Source: Rhabditophanes sp. KR3021
Taxonomy: Eukaryota > Nematoda > Chromadorea > Rhabditida > Alloionematidae
Assembly (NCBI GenBank): GCA_963281155.1
Contig: CAUJLY010000003.1
Location: 2,480,001-2,544,000 of the forward strand
Direction of reading: 5' to 3'
Length of the DNA stretch: 64,000 nt
Under the pieces are notes generated by a model that saw only the letters and a list, made by a program, of their open reading frames with translations, did no database searches and was not told the origin of the DNA. Of this stretch, positions 1-12,788 are shown piece by piece. The number at the start of each line of letters is the position of its first letter. The stretch's first letter is position 1. Made by a program: the position numbers and the translations under genes.

Positions 1-2
1 TG

Positions 3-652
3 AATTGTGAAATAGATAAATGTAAAGTTGACAAGGATAAACATCCAGTAGGATTTGTGTTTATGTTTATATTCTTTGTGACATCACTTTCATACCTTGT
101 GGTTTGTGTGAGATTTGTCTTTTTTTACGCTAAGAAAATTCACCTTAAAGTAGGTAGTTAATATTATAGTATTCATATTATTAACAATTTTAGATAACAC
201 TATTTAATGGGAGAAATGGTTTTTTTAGAAATAATGAATCATCCCCTGTCCGAAGGACTGATACTTACACAGACCAACCTTCTTCAGGGCAATCCTTTCA
301 ATCAAATGGTAGTAAAAGTTGTCCAAATAAACGCATTGAAACTCAATTTATGTCTCCGTTAAACCTTGATCATTTAGAGGATAACCCACCACAAGGAATG
401 CAAAATACCAGGGTGGAAACGGATGAGACTACCGATTTAAGTGTTCCTTATGATGATTCAAGAGCAAAACGTAAGATTCTAATTAATAAACCAATTAGAT
501 CCACTAACAAATATGGGTTTAAGGAGGTAGTATATGGTGGCAGTTACTCAGACTCTTCTTCTGTCTGTAGTCTGGAACAAACTCAGGAAATAGATCCTGT
601 AGATGAAATTATCTTAAATCGTTTGAAACCAAAGGAAAGGCTTCAGTATTAA
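3..652 (+). CDS. 3' end of a single-pass membrane protein gene (partial)
   Basis: The 5' part lies outside the window. The first open stretch (about 3-149) encodes a polar segment, a strongly hydrophobic helix (FVFMFIFFVTSLSYLVV) and a basic stop-transfer end, so it looks like a transmembrane segment. A GTAGGT donor follows at about 150 and a T-rich acceptor ends at 228. The last exon (about 230-652) encodes a roughly 140-residue Ser/Asp/Glu-rich tail ending in LKPKERLQY and a TAA stop. The phases of my two exon boundaries do not agree by one base, so the exact junction is unresolved or there is a small error. No family is recognised; a receptor-like protein with a cytoplasmic tail is the simplest reading. 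It is convergent with the minus-strand fucosyltransferase that ends 87 bp away. Confidence 0.5.
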
Positions 653-738
653 TCAAAATTAGAATGCATTTATTTGTTTTTGATAATTATAATAAAATCG
701 CAAATATTTATTTAGCAATAAATTAAATAACTTAATTT

Positions 739-2159
739 TTACAATGGTGGATTGATTTCTAAAACTTTCCAGTTTTTAATATTTTTAATATCTACTTTGT
801 TGGTCCTCCACTTTCTGATAACATCTCGCATGATTTCTGTTTCAAATAAACTATTTGCTTCTTTGCCATACCATTTTCTCCATACGTATCCTTTTGCAAA
901 GCATTTAGTTGTACGCAAAAAGTGTCTTCTAGCATTGTAAAAAACTTTATGAAATACTTTGTTCTTGTTCTTTTTAATATCTACTATTTTGCGACACAGT
1001 GAACAAAAGTTATCATCGTACTTATCAATTTCTTGTGCATTCCATCCATCATTTCTATAAGCAAAATATTTTAAATATTCTTTAGGATTGCCAATCAGCC
1101 ATTCCAAATATTCAGCTAATTGTTTTGGCGATTCGAAATCATCCATAGCTATAAAACTGTGAGGAGGACTATTTTTATATATTTGACGTACACTAACAAT
1201 TGGAACTGAATTATATGAAGCCCTTTTCCAGTACTTCTTAGTTCTATAATTTCATAATTGAAAATTGTAATCTAATAAACTTACATGTACCCAATACAAT
1301 CAGAGTTTTCTAATGCCAAATAAAAATAGTGTTGTTCGTATAGTTTTTGGAATTTAAAACTTTCTTTAGGATAAATTAAGGTATTGTTATTGCATGTCCC
1401 AAATTAATTAACTTTTATAAACGCCTGGAGCAATCTTACGCTTATTTCTCTTTGGGAATGAGTTATCTTAAATATGAGTAAAAGGAATAAATATAATTTA
1501 TCTAAACTTACGCAATCAGAATTCGTCCATATAATTGTCTTTTCCTTCCTTGTAAAATATTCTTTTTATCAAATTGAAACTTATAAGAAAATAGTATAGG
1601 TAATTGAGCTTTACCTTTACGCCAGGGTCCTCCGTAGCCTCTTTGAACAGTTGAAGAAGGCGAAAAAGTATAAGACATATTAAAGAAATTTCTATGTGTC
1701 CATTTAGTTTGTCCTTTCAATAAACTGTACAATTGTAAACACTATTTAAATTTAACTTACTTAACTTGAATGTGAAATGGAGGTTCCATGTTTTGATAAA
1801 CATAAATTTGATTAGGAGAACGATATTGAGGAACATCTCGATTAACCATTTTACCTTCTTTGAACAAAACCACGTCAGTATTCTTAATTAATTTACCATT
1901 TTTCGTGTAAGAGCATTGTGGATAATGTGGACAATCTAATCTGTATTTTTCATTTGTCCATTGCAATATTAAAATCTATACAAAGGTAACAAATTAAAAA
2001 AATAATAAACCTTACTTCATTGGTTTTTTTACTTTTCTTCATTTGAACCATTTTAAGAGTTTGTTTACTATTAGGAAAGAAATTTTCGAATAAAGCACAC
2101 CCGTCAGGAAAAATGTACAATAACATGATAAATGTTTTCAACAAGGAACAATGTGTCAT
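739..2159 (-). pseudogene. Alpha-1,3-fucosyltransferase (GT10), five exons, apparently disrupted
   Basis: Family GT10 enzymes are Golgi type II proteins that move fucose from GDP-fucose onto N-glycans. Exons on minus: 2159-2016 (start Met and hydrophobic anchor), 1975-1761, 1724-1512, about 1454-1285 and 1243-739. Family landmarks are clear and in order: ILQWTNEKY, FFNMSYTFSPSSTVQRGYGG (FFN-MSY), HYFYLALENSDC (the acceptor-domain FYL-FENS block), KKYWKRASYNSVPIV and PPHSFIAMDDFESPKQLAEYL. The exon 3/4 junction does not keep frame. Exon 4 also has an in-frame TAA at 1404-1406, just before FGTC, where the family has D-I-Y-G-x-C, and the usual W-x-V-SNC block before it is missing. I therefore call it a recently broken gene. 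Sequence error or an unseen intron could also explain it, because both ends are very well kept. Confidence 0.65.
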
Positions 2160-2251
2160 TTAATTAAGTTAGCAAATGTTTGTAAATCAAACTATATATA
2201 CTATTCGGAGATATCGTAAGCAGCTTACTTGTTTTGCTTTTTATTTTAAAG

Positions 2252-2356
2252 ATGCTTAAAAAGAGAACGTTTTCTAATGATCCGGATCATTGTTATGTGA
2301 ATTTTGGTGGATTAAAATACTTCCTTCCACAATCAAGTATACCGATAAATTATTAA
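2252..2356 (+). other. Short ORF in the 2160-2582 gap, 34 codons
   Basis: The ORF contains DPDHCYVNFGGLKYFLPQ, which is less AT-driven than surrounding frames and could be a gene remnant or a first exon. I do not recognise it. The rest of the gap between the fucosyltransferase start and the WH2 gene end shows nothing else. Confidence 0.15.
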
Positions 2357-2582
2357 AACACATGTCATTACAATATTTAGGTAAATTTATCACACATAAT
2401 TATAATATTTATTCAAAAAGTATATATCGCTTTATATATCGTCAGATGGAAAGAATTTAGTTTTCATTCTTTTCTAAACGGAAAAGAATACATTAATACA
2501 ATTAATTTTATGTCAATCTAAAGATTAGTTGCAAAAAAATATAAATTTAATTTAACTACTTGGCATGGTTTGTACAATTAAA

Positions 2583-5500
2583 TTAGTTTGATACAGCATT
2601 TTTCTTTAATGTAGCAGCGCCGCCAAATTTACGAATTTCAGATAATAGGTCGTTACGATTGTCTTCACTTGATGCATTTTTTTGTGGCTAAAAAAGAGAT
2701 GGATTAGTATAAATTAATTGCACACTTACTGGTTTGAATTGTTTTAAGGGAACTCGTTTATTTGCTTCATTCATTGTTGGTGGTAAGGGCGGTGGCAAAT
2801 TGAAAGATTTAGGTATAGTATTGAATGATGTAACGTTATTATTATCCACCTTGAAAGTACGACTGATGTTATTGTTAGCTAAAAAGGGTGGCGGAGGAAT
2901 TGGAGAAGTTGGTTGGGAGCTGTCTGATGAAATTCCACTTTCAGAATGTTTCGAGGAAGATGAGCCTTTTCCTTCAACCACTCGACCAACATTCATACCA
3001 ATTTTTTCTACTGGTGGGGAAATTTTTCGTAAAGTTGAGCGGACGTTTTGAATTGCAGATTCTTTGTCATCAAGTTCAAAGAATGACTTCTGCTTTTGCT
3101 CAGGTTTTGGTGAAGTTTTAAAAGTTTTTTTCACTGGATTAGGCTCAGGTAATGTATGTTTAATTGTTTCAAGCATTCGATGTGGCATTGGTTCAGGAAT
3201 CTTGAACTGATATCTTTCCTCTGTTTTAGGCGATGCAAACTTAGTTTGAATTACTTTTGGAGGTGGCGGAGCCGAAATATTTAATGGCGGTGAGTGACTC
3301 ATTTTGTTTGAAGCTTGATTAACAGCAATAACGTGAGTTCTTTCCTTATTATCATTTGTAACGCTGATATTTGATATGTGAGTAGGTGCTGCATTAACTT
3401 TCTCGAAATTCATTTTCCTCTGTGCTACTGGACTTCCAATGTTATTCTTATTTACTAAAATTATTTTATCTCCATTCATTCCGCTTGCAAAACAATTTGA
3501 ATTTATTTTGTTTGACGAAGAATTAATAATTATATTTGTGCTCCCATTACTGTTAACTTGTGATTCTGCTTGAGCTGCATTTCTCTCAAGTAGATGTTGC
3601 TTTTCACGTTCTTTTTGGGCATTGATTTCAGCTTGTATTTTGTTATTAAAATTATGATTATCTTCTTTTGATGGCACATGCATTTTCAGCAAAATATCCC
3701 CTCGATGCGGCGTGACTGTTCCATTTGTTATGTTGCTTTTATTTGCTACAATAGGTTTATTTATTTTGTTTGCTGTGGTTTTAGTGGGCATCATAGGTTC
3801 GCTCTTTTCACCTAACCATAATTGAGCTATTTTTTGCCCTTCTTTTTTTAACGCCGTTTGGTTGGTCAAAGTCTTTTTATTCAGATCCTCATCATAGCTG
3901 TCTTCCTTGTGAATAAATGTTTTCTTGTCTTTAATCATCCTTGGTTTAGTTGAATTCTTGACATTATAAGTAGCAGCTGATGATTCCGAATATTCTTGGT
4001 AAGTATCCATGCTATCGGAAGTGCTGGAGTTCGAAATATTTCTACTGGCACTATTGGTCGAACTATAGGTATCGATGTTTGTCGAAGAAGTATAAGTGTC
4101 TACATGAATTGAGTCAATTCTGATTGACGTAGATCCACGACCATTTATTGAAATTGCGGGTGAATTTTGAGAATAATTTAGAATTGGCATGATATGCTTC
4201 TTAGATTCTGATAAGGTGGATGTGTTTGAAAGTGGGGGCGTATAAATATATCCGGAATTGTTATGATTTACTCTTTCAATTTTAGGTTCCTCCGATTTGT
4301 TTGTCTGGTACAATTGTTCCTTTTCTTTATTTACTTTGTCACATAGTTTTTTAACAATTATTTGTTGATCATTTAAAGCGACCTAAATAACAATTAAATG
4401 AATGTTTATCCTTAAATAAATAAACTGTATACCCACCTGGAGCTGAATTCCCCTATAGCTTGTTAACGCAGCAGGATTTTTCCCCAAACTTTGGAATTTC
4501 TTGTACAAAGAATCTAGCTTTTTGTATTCAGATTCAAGCTTAGAGGTGGAATCTGTTTTCATCACACAAACATCTGATCCAGGTGAAAGAGAACTGGGTG
4601 TGGAGGCAAAATTGCTAGATTCATTGTCAGCCATATAAGCGTGATTATTTTCCCTAACCATCATTAATCCAGATCTCATACCTTCAGATGAAAGATTGGG
4701 CGAGCAATTTTGTATAAATCCCTTTGATTTATTAGGAAGAGTTCTTTGATTTGAGGGTGAATTGAATTGACAATTGGCTAAAATTAAAAATGATAAAATA
4801 TTAGTTAAAGATAGTTTAAAAAATAGAACTTAAAGCAAAACCTTGAACTAAAATATAAATTTAAATAGTTACCAAAAAGTTCAACTGTACTAAGATATTA
4901 TAATAAATGACATTCCCATCATCAATTGGTTTCAGTTAAATCTTTACAAAAGACTCTACTTCTCTTATCAAATGGGTAATTGAAAAAGAAAGATGATTTT
5001 GAGTAAGAGCAATTATAATTGTAAATCAACTTAAATAATAGATAAAAATTGTTTGTGGTCGCTGTATATGAAACGATGAGTGCATAAATGAATATATTTA
5101 AATGTACCTGTTGTTAATGGTCAAATTTTAAATTTTTGCCACCATAAAATGAAAAGGTATGTATTATAATTTGAAGAAGTAAATAAAGTGTATTCAATTG
5201 TCCATGACCAATACTCAATTGTGTGAGGAAATGAACAAACATAGAAAGATATGATGATATGTAGTTACACTTCTTATTTAAAGAACATGTTCGCACATAA
5301 TTAAAGTTAACAAATAAAATGTGTAAAATAAAGTATGTTTGAGGAAAATTAAATGATTCAAAGTTGTGTAGATAAGCTCAAAATCAAGCAAAATCATTTA
5401 GACCTAAACATTGACAATAGCTGATTTTAATGAAGAAAATGCATATGTATGTAACTTTTGTACGTATGAAAGAAAACGACAGATAAAGCTATATATAGCA

Positions 5501-8500
5501 CCTAGAACACACTATCCGTTAATTCTTAAAGTGTTTTTATTCAAATAAAGGTTATAATAGGTGACTAATGTTAGTAAGTTATTAGCAAGCAAACTTTATT
5601 ATTTGTTTATAGTTGGCAATTACTTCGAAGATACTATCTTCTTAACAAAAAAGAGTATCTGCTTAAATTAATAAACGTAAATATAAGTATTACCTTTTTT
5701 ATAAATATGCTGTTGATTAATATGATGGGAATAAGCATTAGAGATAGAATTTTTCTTATGGACACCACCTTTTGTACCAAAAACCATTTTATTAAGATTT
5801 TAAAATTGAAAAAAGTTTTGATTTAAGGGAAATATGTGTAAAATAAATAGATTGAATGAAGTAGCAATCAAGAAGAGTGTAAATATAACTAGGCTTATTT
5901 CCTAGTATTGTTATAGCCATGAAAATGTTTAACTTTGAAGCATGGAATAAAAGAAAATCAATGTTATGGGTAGAAGCTAAGCATATTAACGTATTTAAAT
6001 ATACAAATATTAATACATATACACTATCAGTACAAATACCTTGTTGGTACAGAAAATGTTTATATCTTTTGTTGAAAAGTAATTTTATTAAATGATGGTA
6101 GATGGGTAGGGTCATTAAAATATTAGCATAATAAATATTACGGAATATATGATGGTAAAATGGAAGGATTGGTAATAAATTTTGGTTGATTTTTTGAGAT
6201 GATGAGAGTGTAATAAACTAAACAATGCAATTTAATAACCTTTGAAATATCATAATTTGAAAAATACGTATCAAGTTGAATATTTTAAGAAAGCACGTTT
6301 GTATTTGTTTGTAACATAAATTAATTCAAATGTTCGAATTCCAAATAATAGTTTTAATTTTTTGCTATATTTTTTAATAATTAGTATTGGAGCGTGAGAA
6401 AACTAGAATTGATGATGACACATAAAGTGGTGGCCGAAGGTAGGCGTGAGTGGATATTTGTGATTTTAATAAGTGGAAGTTATATTATGCAAAAGAACTT
6501 ACCTTGAATATTCGCATTATAAGAAGAATTAAATTTATTCAAAACAATATAATCTAAATTTTGCTCTTCAACCATATCTTCTTCCTCATCCGAAAAGTCG
6601 CAATTAACGTATGATGTTTGATACAAATTAGGAGTGGACGTAAATACCGAGATATCCGGTTTCGGTAATAAGGTTGGTGGTGTCAATAGTTCAGATTTAG
6701 TTAATTTGGGTGTAAAAGCATTTACATCGGGCATAGATGTTGATAAGTTTTCTACTGAACCACTCGTGTGAATAGTTTGGATGGGTGGATTGGGTGCTCG
6801 ATATTTCTTTTTCGAACTAAAACCACTTGTGAACCCACGAACGGTATTGCGAAGATTTGTAAATTCTTTTCTAAAATGTGAAAATGGTAATACGATTAAA
6901 AGTTCTTATTATAATCAGTAAAAAATGACTAAGGGGTGCGGAAAAGAATGTAAATTGAAAGTTGTACTTACTGATAACTGAATGATTTCTTATCGTTTTC
7001 AGAGTCTGTTGAACTGTTTTGGCTTTCTTCTTTAAAATTATCACTATTACTACTAACGTTGTTAATATTATTCACATTTTTAGTAGAAGAAAACTTTTTC
7101 GAAAATAGATTGCTCAGAAAACGAGAGCTTTTCTTCTTTTTTATGGTAGGGGGTGCGACATCATCAGTTGTCTTTGATTTAGGGGTTATAATAGGTGTAG
7201 GGGCTGTTTTTCCAAATTCTGCTGACATTTTGTCGGCTGTAAAAATTAAATTAAGTGATTAGAGATTACGATTAAATAGATTACTTTGAAGGAAAGATTC
7301 AGATAGGGATTTGAGAGATTTAATGGAGCTTCTAGTTGACAAGTTGTAGGTAGATGAATCAGCACTGTTGGTTCTTCCGGGATTGCGGTAGAAAAATCCC
7401 AACTTTTTAATAGACTTAACTGACCTCGGTTTGTGACAAGGTTTGGCAACTTGATAGGAAGGAAGTTGGGATGAGTGGTGAGGCGTTACAATTCGCCGTT
7501 TTCTGGTAAAAGTGTCCGTGCGCAAAGACGATCCTGACCATAAATCGTAGGAAGAGCTTCTTCGGGACTCTTGAAAAGGCTCTGTCAAGAATGATGTCTG
7601 AAAAGGGTGTAAAGAGAAAGTAGACGTTTTATAAGTAATTTTAGTATTATCAAAAGTCACCAACACTTTTAAGGATAGGTATAAGTGTATTTAAGAGTTG
7701 GCCAATATTCGTGAGTAATAACTAGTCTGGGAATTGATCTAGGACATGAATAGATGTCAATGTGTGTGTACATTTATGTATTTAAGTAAATTCAACAAGA
7801 AATGTGTTGATGTTCCTCTAGGAAAGGATCATTTATGCGGTTAAAAAGCATAAACTAAATAAAACAAAATCTTTATTTGACTGGAGGAAGGAATTATAAT
7901 ATTTTATCAATTGATAAGGAAGGATTGCTTTTTTATTGTTACTTTTTGTGCATTGTGTTGCCTAGTAATATAAACAAAGGAATAAATTGCTTAAAGTTCA
8001 AGAGATTTTTGACCGACATTGACACCCAGATAATGTACGCACAAAATTAATTATTTCCAATTTATTTTGTTTCATTATATTTTATGTAGATACGATAATT
8101 AAGGCAACTTTGAATTGTTTCTTACCTTGTCTAAATAATGGAAAGAAATCAAAGTGACCATGATTATTAGTCTTTTGGTCTTATTAGTCTTTTTGTGTGA
8201 ATATAATTATTTAGGTGCAAAATAGGTGAGAATAATGAAATGAAACCATAGAAGGAAAGTATATCATATTAGCCAAGAAGAGATCAAAAAGTGATTGATA
8301 TTAAATAAATAATATAGCTAATTGGATTTAACTCACCTCGTGCATTTTTTGTTTATTCTGTGTCGTCCATTCGTCAGGTAATGTTGAAAGATCGGTGTCC
8401 GAATAGGATGGCCAGCTGTCAACTCCAGAAAGAGTCACTTCTTTTGATATATTTGAAGACGGTAACGCAAATTTAGCAAAGGAGCACCAACGGCGACCCC

Positions 8501-8747
8501 AGCGATCACTACTCCAGGCCAAAAAAGGATGATCAGTGTTTAGAGTGTTTGAAGAGTTCGGTAGGAAAGCAGATCTAAATAGCCACTGCTTTGCACCGAT
8601 CGAGTCTTGCCTACAACACCTTATCCGCCTTAATCTTAATAGTGAGCGAGGAATATGTGATGAAAACGTACTGGACGCTTTTCTAATTAAATTATTTTTG
8701 GAAGTTTGATGAAGCTCGGGAATGTTATTAATGTTCTCTTCAACCAT
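2583..8747 (-). CDS. Large proline-rich WH2-domain protein, likely actin regulator
   Basis: Seven exons with consistent phases: 8747-8337, 7597-7285, 7236-6972, 6870-6503, 4777-4437, 4382-2730 and 2687-2583, giving about 1151 residues. The last exon carries a WH2-like actin-binding motif, DLLSEIRKFGGAATLKK (L-L-x-x-I then LKK), right at the C-terminus. The long sixth exon is low complexity: Ser/Thr/Asn-rich runs, then polyproline stretches (APPPPKVI, PIPPPPFLA, LPPPLPP) of the kind bound by profilin, SH3 or EVH1 modules. The fifth/sixth exons contain a short predicted coiled coil (LESEYKKLDSLYKKFQSLGK). The overall plan, a disordered tail with polyproline and a terminal WH2, resembles cordon-bleu or WIP-like proteins, but I cannot assign an orthologue. 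The start was chosen at MVEENINNIP because frames upstream are hydrophobic noise. Intron 4 (4778-6502, about 1.7 kb) shows no coding signal. Confidence 0.75.
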
Positions 8748-9474
8748 GAATTGGAAGAAGAGAGAGATGAAGGACTGAAAGGATAAATTAATAAGTATTA
8801 ATTGAAAGATATTTGACAATATTTGACCACGAATACTAAGTAATTAACAATATTACGAAACACAAGCTAATAGTGTTACTGCAAGTGTTAAAAGATTGAG
8901 AATGTTGTCAACAATTGATAGACTTTTGGTGGAAACAAATAATGAAGTGATTAGAAGAAGAGATATCCAAGTGGATGTATGAATTGTCTTAGATTAGTTT
9001 GTTCGTATTTTAATTATGTTCATTTAAACAACCCTCAAAGATGGCTAGTTGGACATTCATAAATATGTACAAACAAATATGCAAATATAAAAAACGATGT
9101 CTAATAGTATACAATAGTATGCAATTCAATGTACTAGAATGCAATCGAGGAAAAGTTGTCTAATTGCAATATCCGGATATATTGGCGATGATGATGATTA
9201 TTATTATGAAAACAAACAGGATATGTTGTAGGTACAATTATTGAGCCAACAAAAAGAATTCAAAGTAACAAGTCAATACGAACCATTCTAATAATTGTAA
9301 TTAAAGATATTCTTATTACTCTTAATTTATTATTATTAGTTTATGTATTATACTTTGCTTAATTTGAACATTTATCACTCATATTTTATTATTATTACAC
9401 CATTGTTTAATTTGAGGGTTTATTGTTCTTAATTTATTATAATTCAACATCTTTAATTGGAACATTTATTTTTA
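8748..9474. other. Non-coding interval with AT-rich imperfect repeats
   Basis: No convincing coding frame. From about 9310 to 9480 the sequence repeats loosely related words (TTAATTTATTATTATTA, TTTAATTTGAACATTTAT). This holds the 5' flank of the WH2 gene and the 3' flank of the CUB/LDLa gene. Confidence 0.5.
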
Positions 9475-10479
9475 TTATTTTTTAGGAAATAACGACATGA
9501 TACCACTAGCATTGGATGTTTTTGGAGGATTATTGTCTGGCACCATGCTTGTCAATCGTGGCACCGCTTGAGGAAAAAAGCCTTTTAATAATAATCCTAC
9601 TGATTCTTCAGCTTCGCAAGATTGTTGACGTTTTATACTTTTTCCAAACAATCCACGGGTTAGGCCATATTTATGCTTGGTATGACCTTGTTTTCGCAAA
9701 CAGATATATAATGCTGAACATATAATTGCAATGACAAATAAACTGCCTATAGCAAGTATAATATAATGAAAGTGATTAACAGAATTGTTAATATCTATGG
9801 AAACTTGAAGTTCTTCTATATCATTGCAATTCTGAAACGTTATTTTAAAAACACACATAAATAACCTACTATTTCATCCCCTCCTAAAGGACAATTTGAA
9901 ACTTGGTCACAAAACAAAGAGAAATGTATGCAGAATTCTTCATTTCCTGGGCATTGCTTGAATATTGAATGGTACTCATGGCAAGAAAAACGCACAGCTG
10001 TAAATACGACTGAAATATATTCTGACAAAGATTCATAAGAAGGCTTTAAAAAGGAAATGACCAATGGTGACTGAAAAAAATGTGCCTAAATATTAGATAA
10101 ATGTCATGGTTGTTATTGTTTTGTTGGTTACCATATATTTTGTACACCCGAATGAAATATTTTTTTGATTCGTTTCCAGAGTCAGCATATGTTCCCAAAT
10201 ATCACAACTTTGATGGTGAACATCTAAGTCACTTTTCATAGTCATAATAATGCCATTATACAGACTTGGATCGACAGTTATATTGAGCTAAAGATTGGAT
10301 GGTAGTTTTTTTCATTTTATTCATTAACTTACCTTAACGAGAGGATGCTTATGAGAATGGATTGAATTTACAATTTCTTCAATACTTGTAGCATCATGTA
10401 ATAAAATATGATTGTATCTTGATTTTACCTTGATTACCATCAAGAATAATTTAAATATTAAAAAATAAAATTGAGCCAT
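9475..10479 (-). CDS. CUB-like / LDL-receptor class A single-pass membrane protein
   Basis: Four phase-0 exons: 10479-10333, 10287-10132, 10070-9870 and 9831-9475, giving 286 residues. It begins with a signal peptide (MAQFYFLIFKLFLMVIKVKS). Next comes a ~115-residue region with two cysteines and a closing strand VVFTAVRF, typical of a divergent CUB domain. An LDLa repeat follows, with six cysteines in order and the calcium-binding end CPLGGDE; the sixth cysteine comes from the next exon (NCND). Then come a hydrophobic helix (YIILAIGSLFVIAIICSALYICL) and a basic cytoplasmic tail of about 70 residues. CUB-LDLa-TM proteins in nematodes include synaptic receptor-associated subunits (LEV-10, SOL-type). 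This one has only one CUB-like unit, so I leave the name open. The domain order is clear; the CUB call is moderate. Confidence 0.75.
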
Positions 10480-10840
10480 GTGTTAAACCATTTGAATAGA
10501 TATATTTAATACGAAAAAGTCCTTAATTTTGAAAACGTAAAATATTTGTGCACACTTAAATTTATGAAAGAAAGATTTGCTGAAGTTATAAAGAAAAAAT
10601 TGAATTGGTGGCTTAATTGGCTTTCTAAACTTATTATTAAAAATGGTCCTTTGACTAGGATGTTTGTATTAAGGTCGACGCTACCTACTTTGCATAAATT
10701 TGTTGTAAAGTAAAGAAATTAGGCTTTAGTTTGTTTTTGGGGAAATTGTTGCCAACAATTTATATACCCTTCCTACCTCAAATAAGAAAGAAATAAAAAT
10801 TTATTTTGAATACAGATAAACAATATGAGATAAGACACAA

Positions 10841-11983
10841 TTAAGGGATATTCACTAAATTGTGGATTAATATAATCGGTTGAGGAGGCAATGCAGGATC
10901 ATATTGATAATATTCTGGATTAGCGGGGAAGTTTAGTTGCATATATGAAAATGGAGTATCACAAACATTACAATAAATTAGATGATTAAGGTTAGGCTTT
11001 AGTAGACATTTCAATTTCTTAGCAGTCTCATAAAATTGTGTTTCAATTAAGTTGGTTAGTAGAGTGAATAAGGAGCAATTTGAATCATGGCATCCACAAA
11101 GCAATCGTATTTTAAAATTAGTACTAATACGAAAGCATTCCCCAAATAAGGCAACATATATATTTGGATCGAAAGATATATGGTTAGTAATATAAAAAAA
11201 GATAGAGAGTGTTCTTACATCATTTAAGTTTGCCAGAAATGCTAATAATTGTTGGAAGTTATTACGAATATGTAATGTAAAAGTTTCTAAATGAGAGAAA
11301 CAAATTGGTTTGGCCAGAACATCTTCAGTTAGATGGCAAGAATGTAAACAAATGGTGCCATTGTGACGATGAAGCAAATTTGATATTAATTCCTTATTGT
11401 GTAATGTGACTTTGGTAAATTTAAGAGAGTAAATTTTAATTCCAGTAGGCTTTAAAGATAATAGATAATTTGACATTGTGACATGAGCTTTATCAATTCC
11501 CTTCACATTTGATAATGGATTGTAATTTACAAGTGATGCAACTTGGAAACATTTAATAACTTTGGCAAAATGCAAGACAAATTGGGAGACGGTATTTTGA
11601 TTTAATAAGTCGAATGTTTGTGTAAAACCATTTATAGACAAAACAAGAAAAGTTGAATAAAATTCGAGCAGTAAAAGTCCACCACCAGACATTTTGTCGT
11701 TTTTTGTACATGGAATAGTGCGGCTAATTTGAGCAATTTGAGAAGAAACTTTTTCGATATCGAATCTGTGATATGTATTATTAATGTGTGATAAAATTTT
11801 CCTCATAATTAGTTCATTCGAATAGATGAAGAAATGAGGATATCTTTCGTCATTTAAAATAGTATAATATTTATTATTACTATTCATGGTATTCATAGCA
11901 TTTATAGTATCAATAATATGGTTAATATAAGTAACTAATAATATTATTAGCAGCCGTATCAGTAGAAAAATAACCAATATCAC
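10841..11983 (-). CDS. Hypothetical protein, intronless, up to 380 aa
   Basis: A long uninterrupted minus-strand frame with leucine-rich, alternating helix/strand character (for example LSHINNTYHRFDIEKVSSQ and SHLETFTLHIRNNFQQLLAFL). It has several cysteines near the end (CGCHDSNC, CNVCDTPF) and a proline-rich tail. The first ~27 residues are purely hydrophobic. They could be a signal anchor, or upstream noise before a start at MNTMNSNNKYY, near residue 30. The internal leucine pattern recalls nematode F-box-associated or LRR-like proteins, but no F-box is visible. I do not recognise a family. The absence of introns in a frame this long is unusual compared with its neighbours. Confidence 0.5.
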   Translation of the reverse strand: MILVIFLLIRLLIILLVTYINHIIDTINAMNTMNSNNKYYTILNDERYPHFFIYSNELIMRKILSHINNTYHRFDIEKVSSQIAQISRTIPCTKNDKMSGGGLLLLEFYSTFLVLSINGFTQTFDLLNQNTVSQFVLHFAKVIKCFQVASLVNYNPLSNVKGIDKAHVTMSNYLLSLKPTGIKIYSLKFTKVTLHNKELISNLLHRHNGTICLHSCHLTEDVLAKPICFSHLETFTLHIRNNFQQLLAFLANLNDVRTLSIFFYITNHISFDPNIYVALFGECFRISTNFKIRLLCGCHDSNCSLFTLLTNLIETQFYETAKKLKCLLKPNLNHLIYCNVCDTPFSYMQLNFPANPEYYQYDPALPPQPIILIHNLVNIP

Positions 11984-12281
11984 AATGTTAACGAAATGTC
12001 AAATACATCAACAAATTTAATCCTTCTCGGTACTCTTCATTTAAACAATCTTTTCCCCCTTTCGGACAATGACCACCACTAAGCACGTTTATATGAAGCT
12101 AGTTCTAGTGATAAACACAAAATAAAAACTGGTCTATAGTTTGTATAGACAGATATTGTTGTTTTCCAAAAGGTTAATTTGGTGATAATAACACAAAAAC
12201 AAAATATTATTTTATATATAAATACGCACAGATGTTAGTATAAATGATATAAAATTGCATACAAAATGTTTTGTTAGTTTA

Positions 12282-12436
12282 CTAGACTTCTTCTTTTTTA
12301 ATAAAAGGGCATTGGAATCCGACTTTTGTATTATTTTCGGGCCAAGAATATGCTTTGTTGATAAATTGCTCTTCATCTAAACTGTACAAATTTGACCTAA
12401 TGAACAATTCTTTGTGCAGATTCGTAGGAATCTGGG
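12282..12436 (-). CDS. Probable terminal exon of a small unknown gene
   Basis: A minus-strand open stretch of about 50 codons follows an acceptor-like CTGACACCCAG. It reads IPTNLHKELFIRSNLYSLDE and ends KKEEV-stop. Composition is protein-like, and an AATAAA-rich flank follows. I could not find upstream exons; a plus-strand ORF begins less than 100 bp upstream of it. It may be a remnant. Confidence 0.3.
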
Positions 12437-12527
12437 TGTCAGATGATTATAAAAATGAGAACCTTTATCATCGAAAAGAGTTTATTATAATGATGTGAAA
12501 ATTAAACTCCATAATATTCGCGTATTC

Positions 12528-12788
12528 ATGACGAAGCTTCCAATTCAACGGCGCCTCAGTAATTATTCAAATTCGAAACCTTCCTTAAAACATCTCCATA
12601 TACAACGAAATTCAGTCAATAGAATATTTTATTCGCACCTGAGTCAAATAGGTGATTTAAATTATACTACAAAATATGTAAATGTTAATGAAACTGAAAA
12701 GGAGAAATTTGGAGTTTATTTAGATTATTTATTTTACAAAAAAATGCTACATGACGAATTTACTAAGGCACTAATTTACGGAGATTAG
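12528..12788 (+). CDS. Small hypothetical protein, possibly mitochondrial
   Basis: An 86-codon frame starting MTKLPIQRRLSNYSN. The N-terminus is basic and hydroxylated with few acidic residues, which fits a mitochondrial presequence. The second half is acidic and aromatic (EKEKFGVYLDYLFYKKMLHDEF). A longer start at 12495 is possible. There is no recognised domain, so confidence rests only on codon composition. Confidence 0.35.
   Translation: MTKLPIQRRLSNYSNSKPSLKHLHIQRNSVNRIFYSHLSQIGDLNYTTKYVNVNETEKEKFGVYLDYLFYKKMLHDEFTKALIYGD

Noticed and set aside
5792..6115. 107-codon minus ORF inside WH2-gene intron 4 as a nuclease-type passenger
   Set aside because: It is sense-oriented to the host, hydrophobic and Ile/Tyr/Leu-rich from AT bias, with no GIY-YIG or EDxHD motif.
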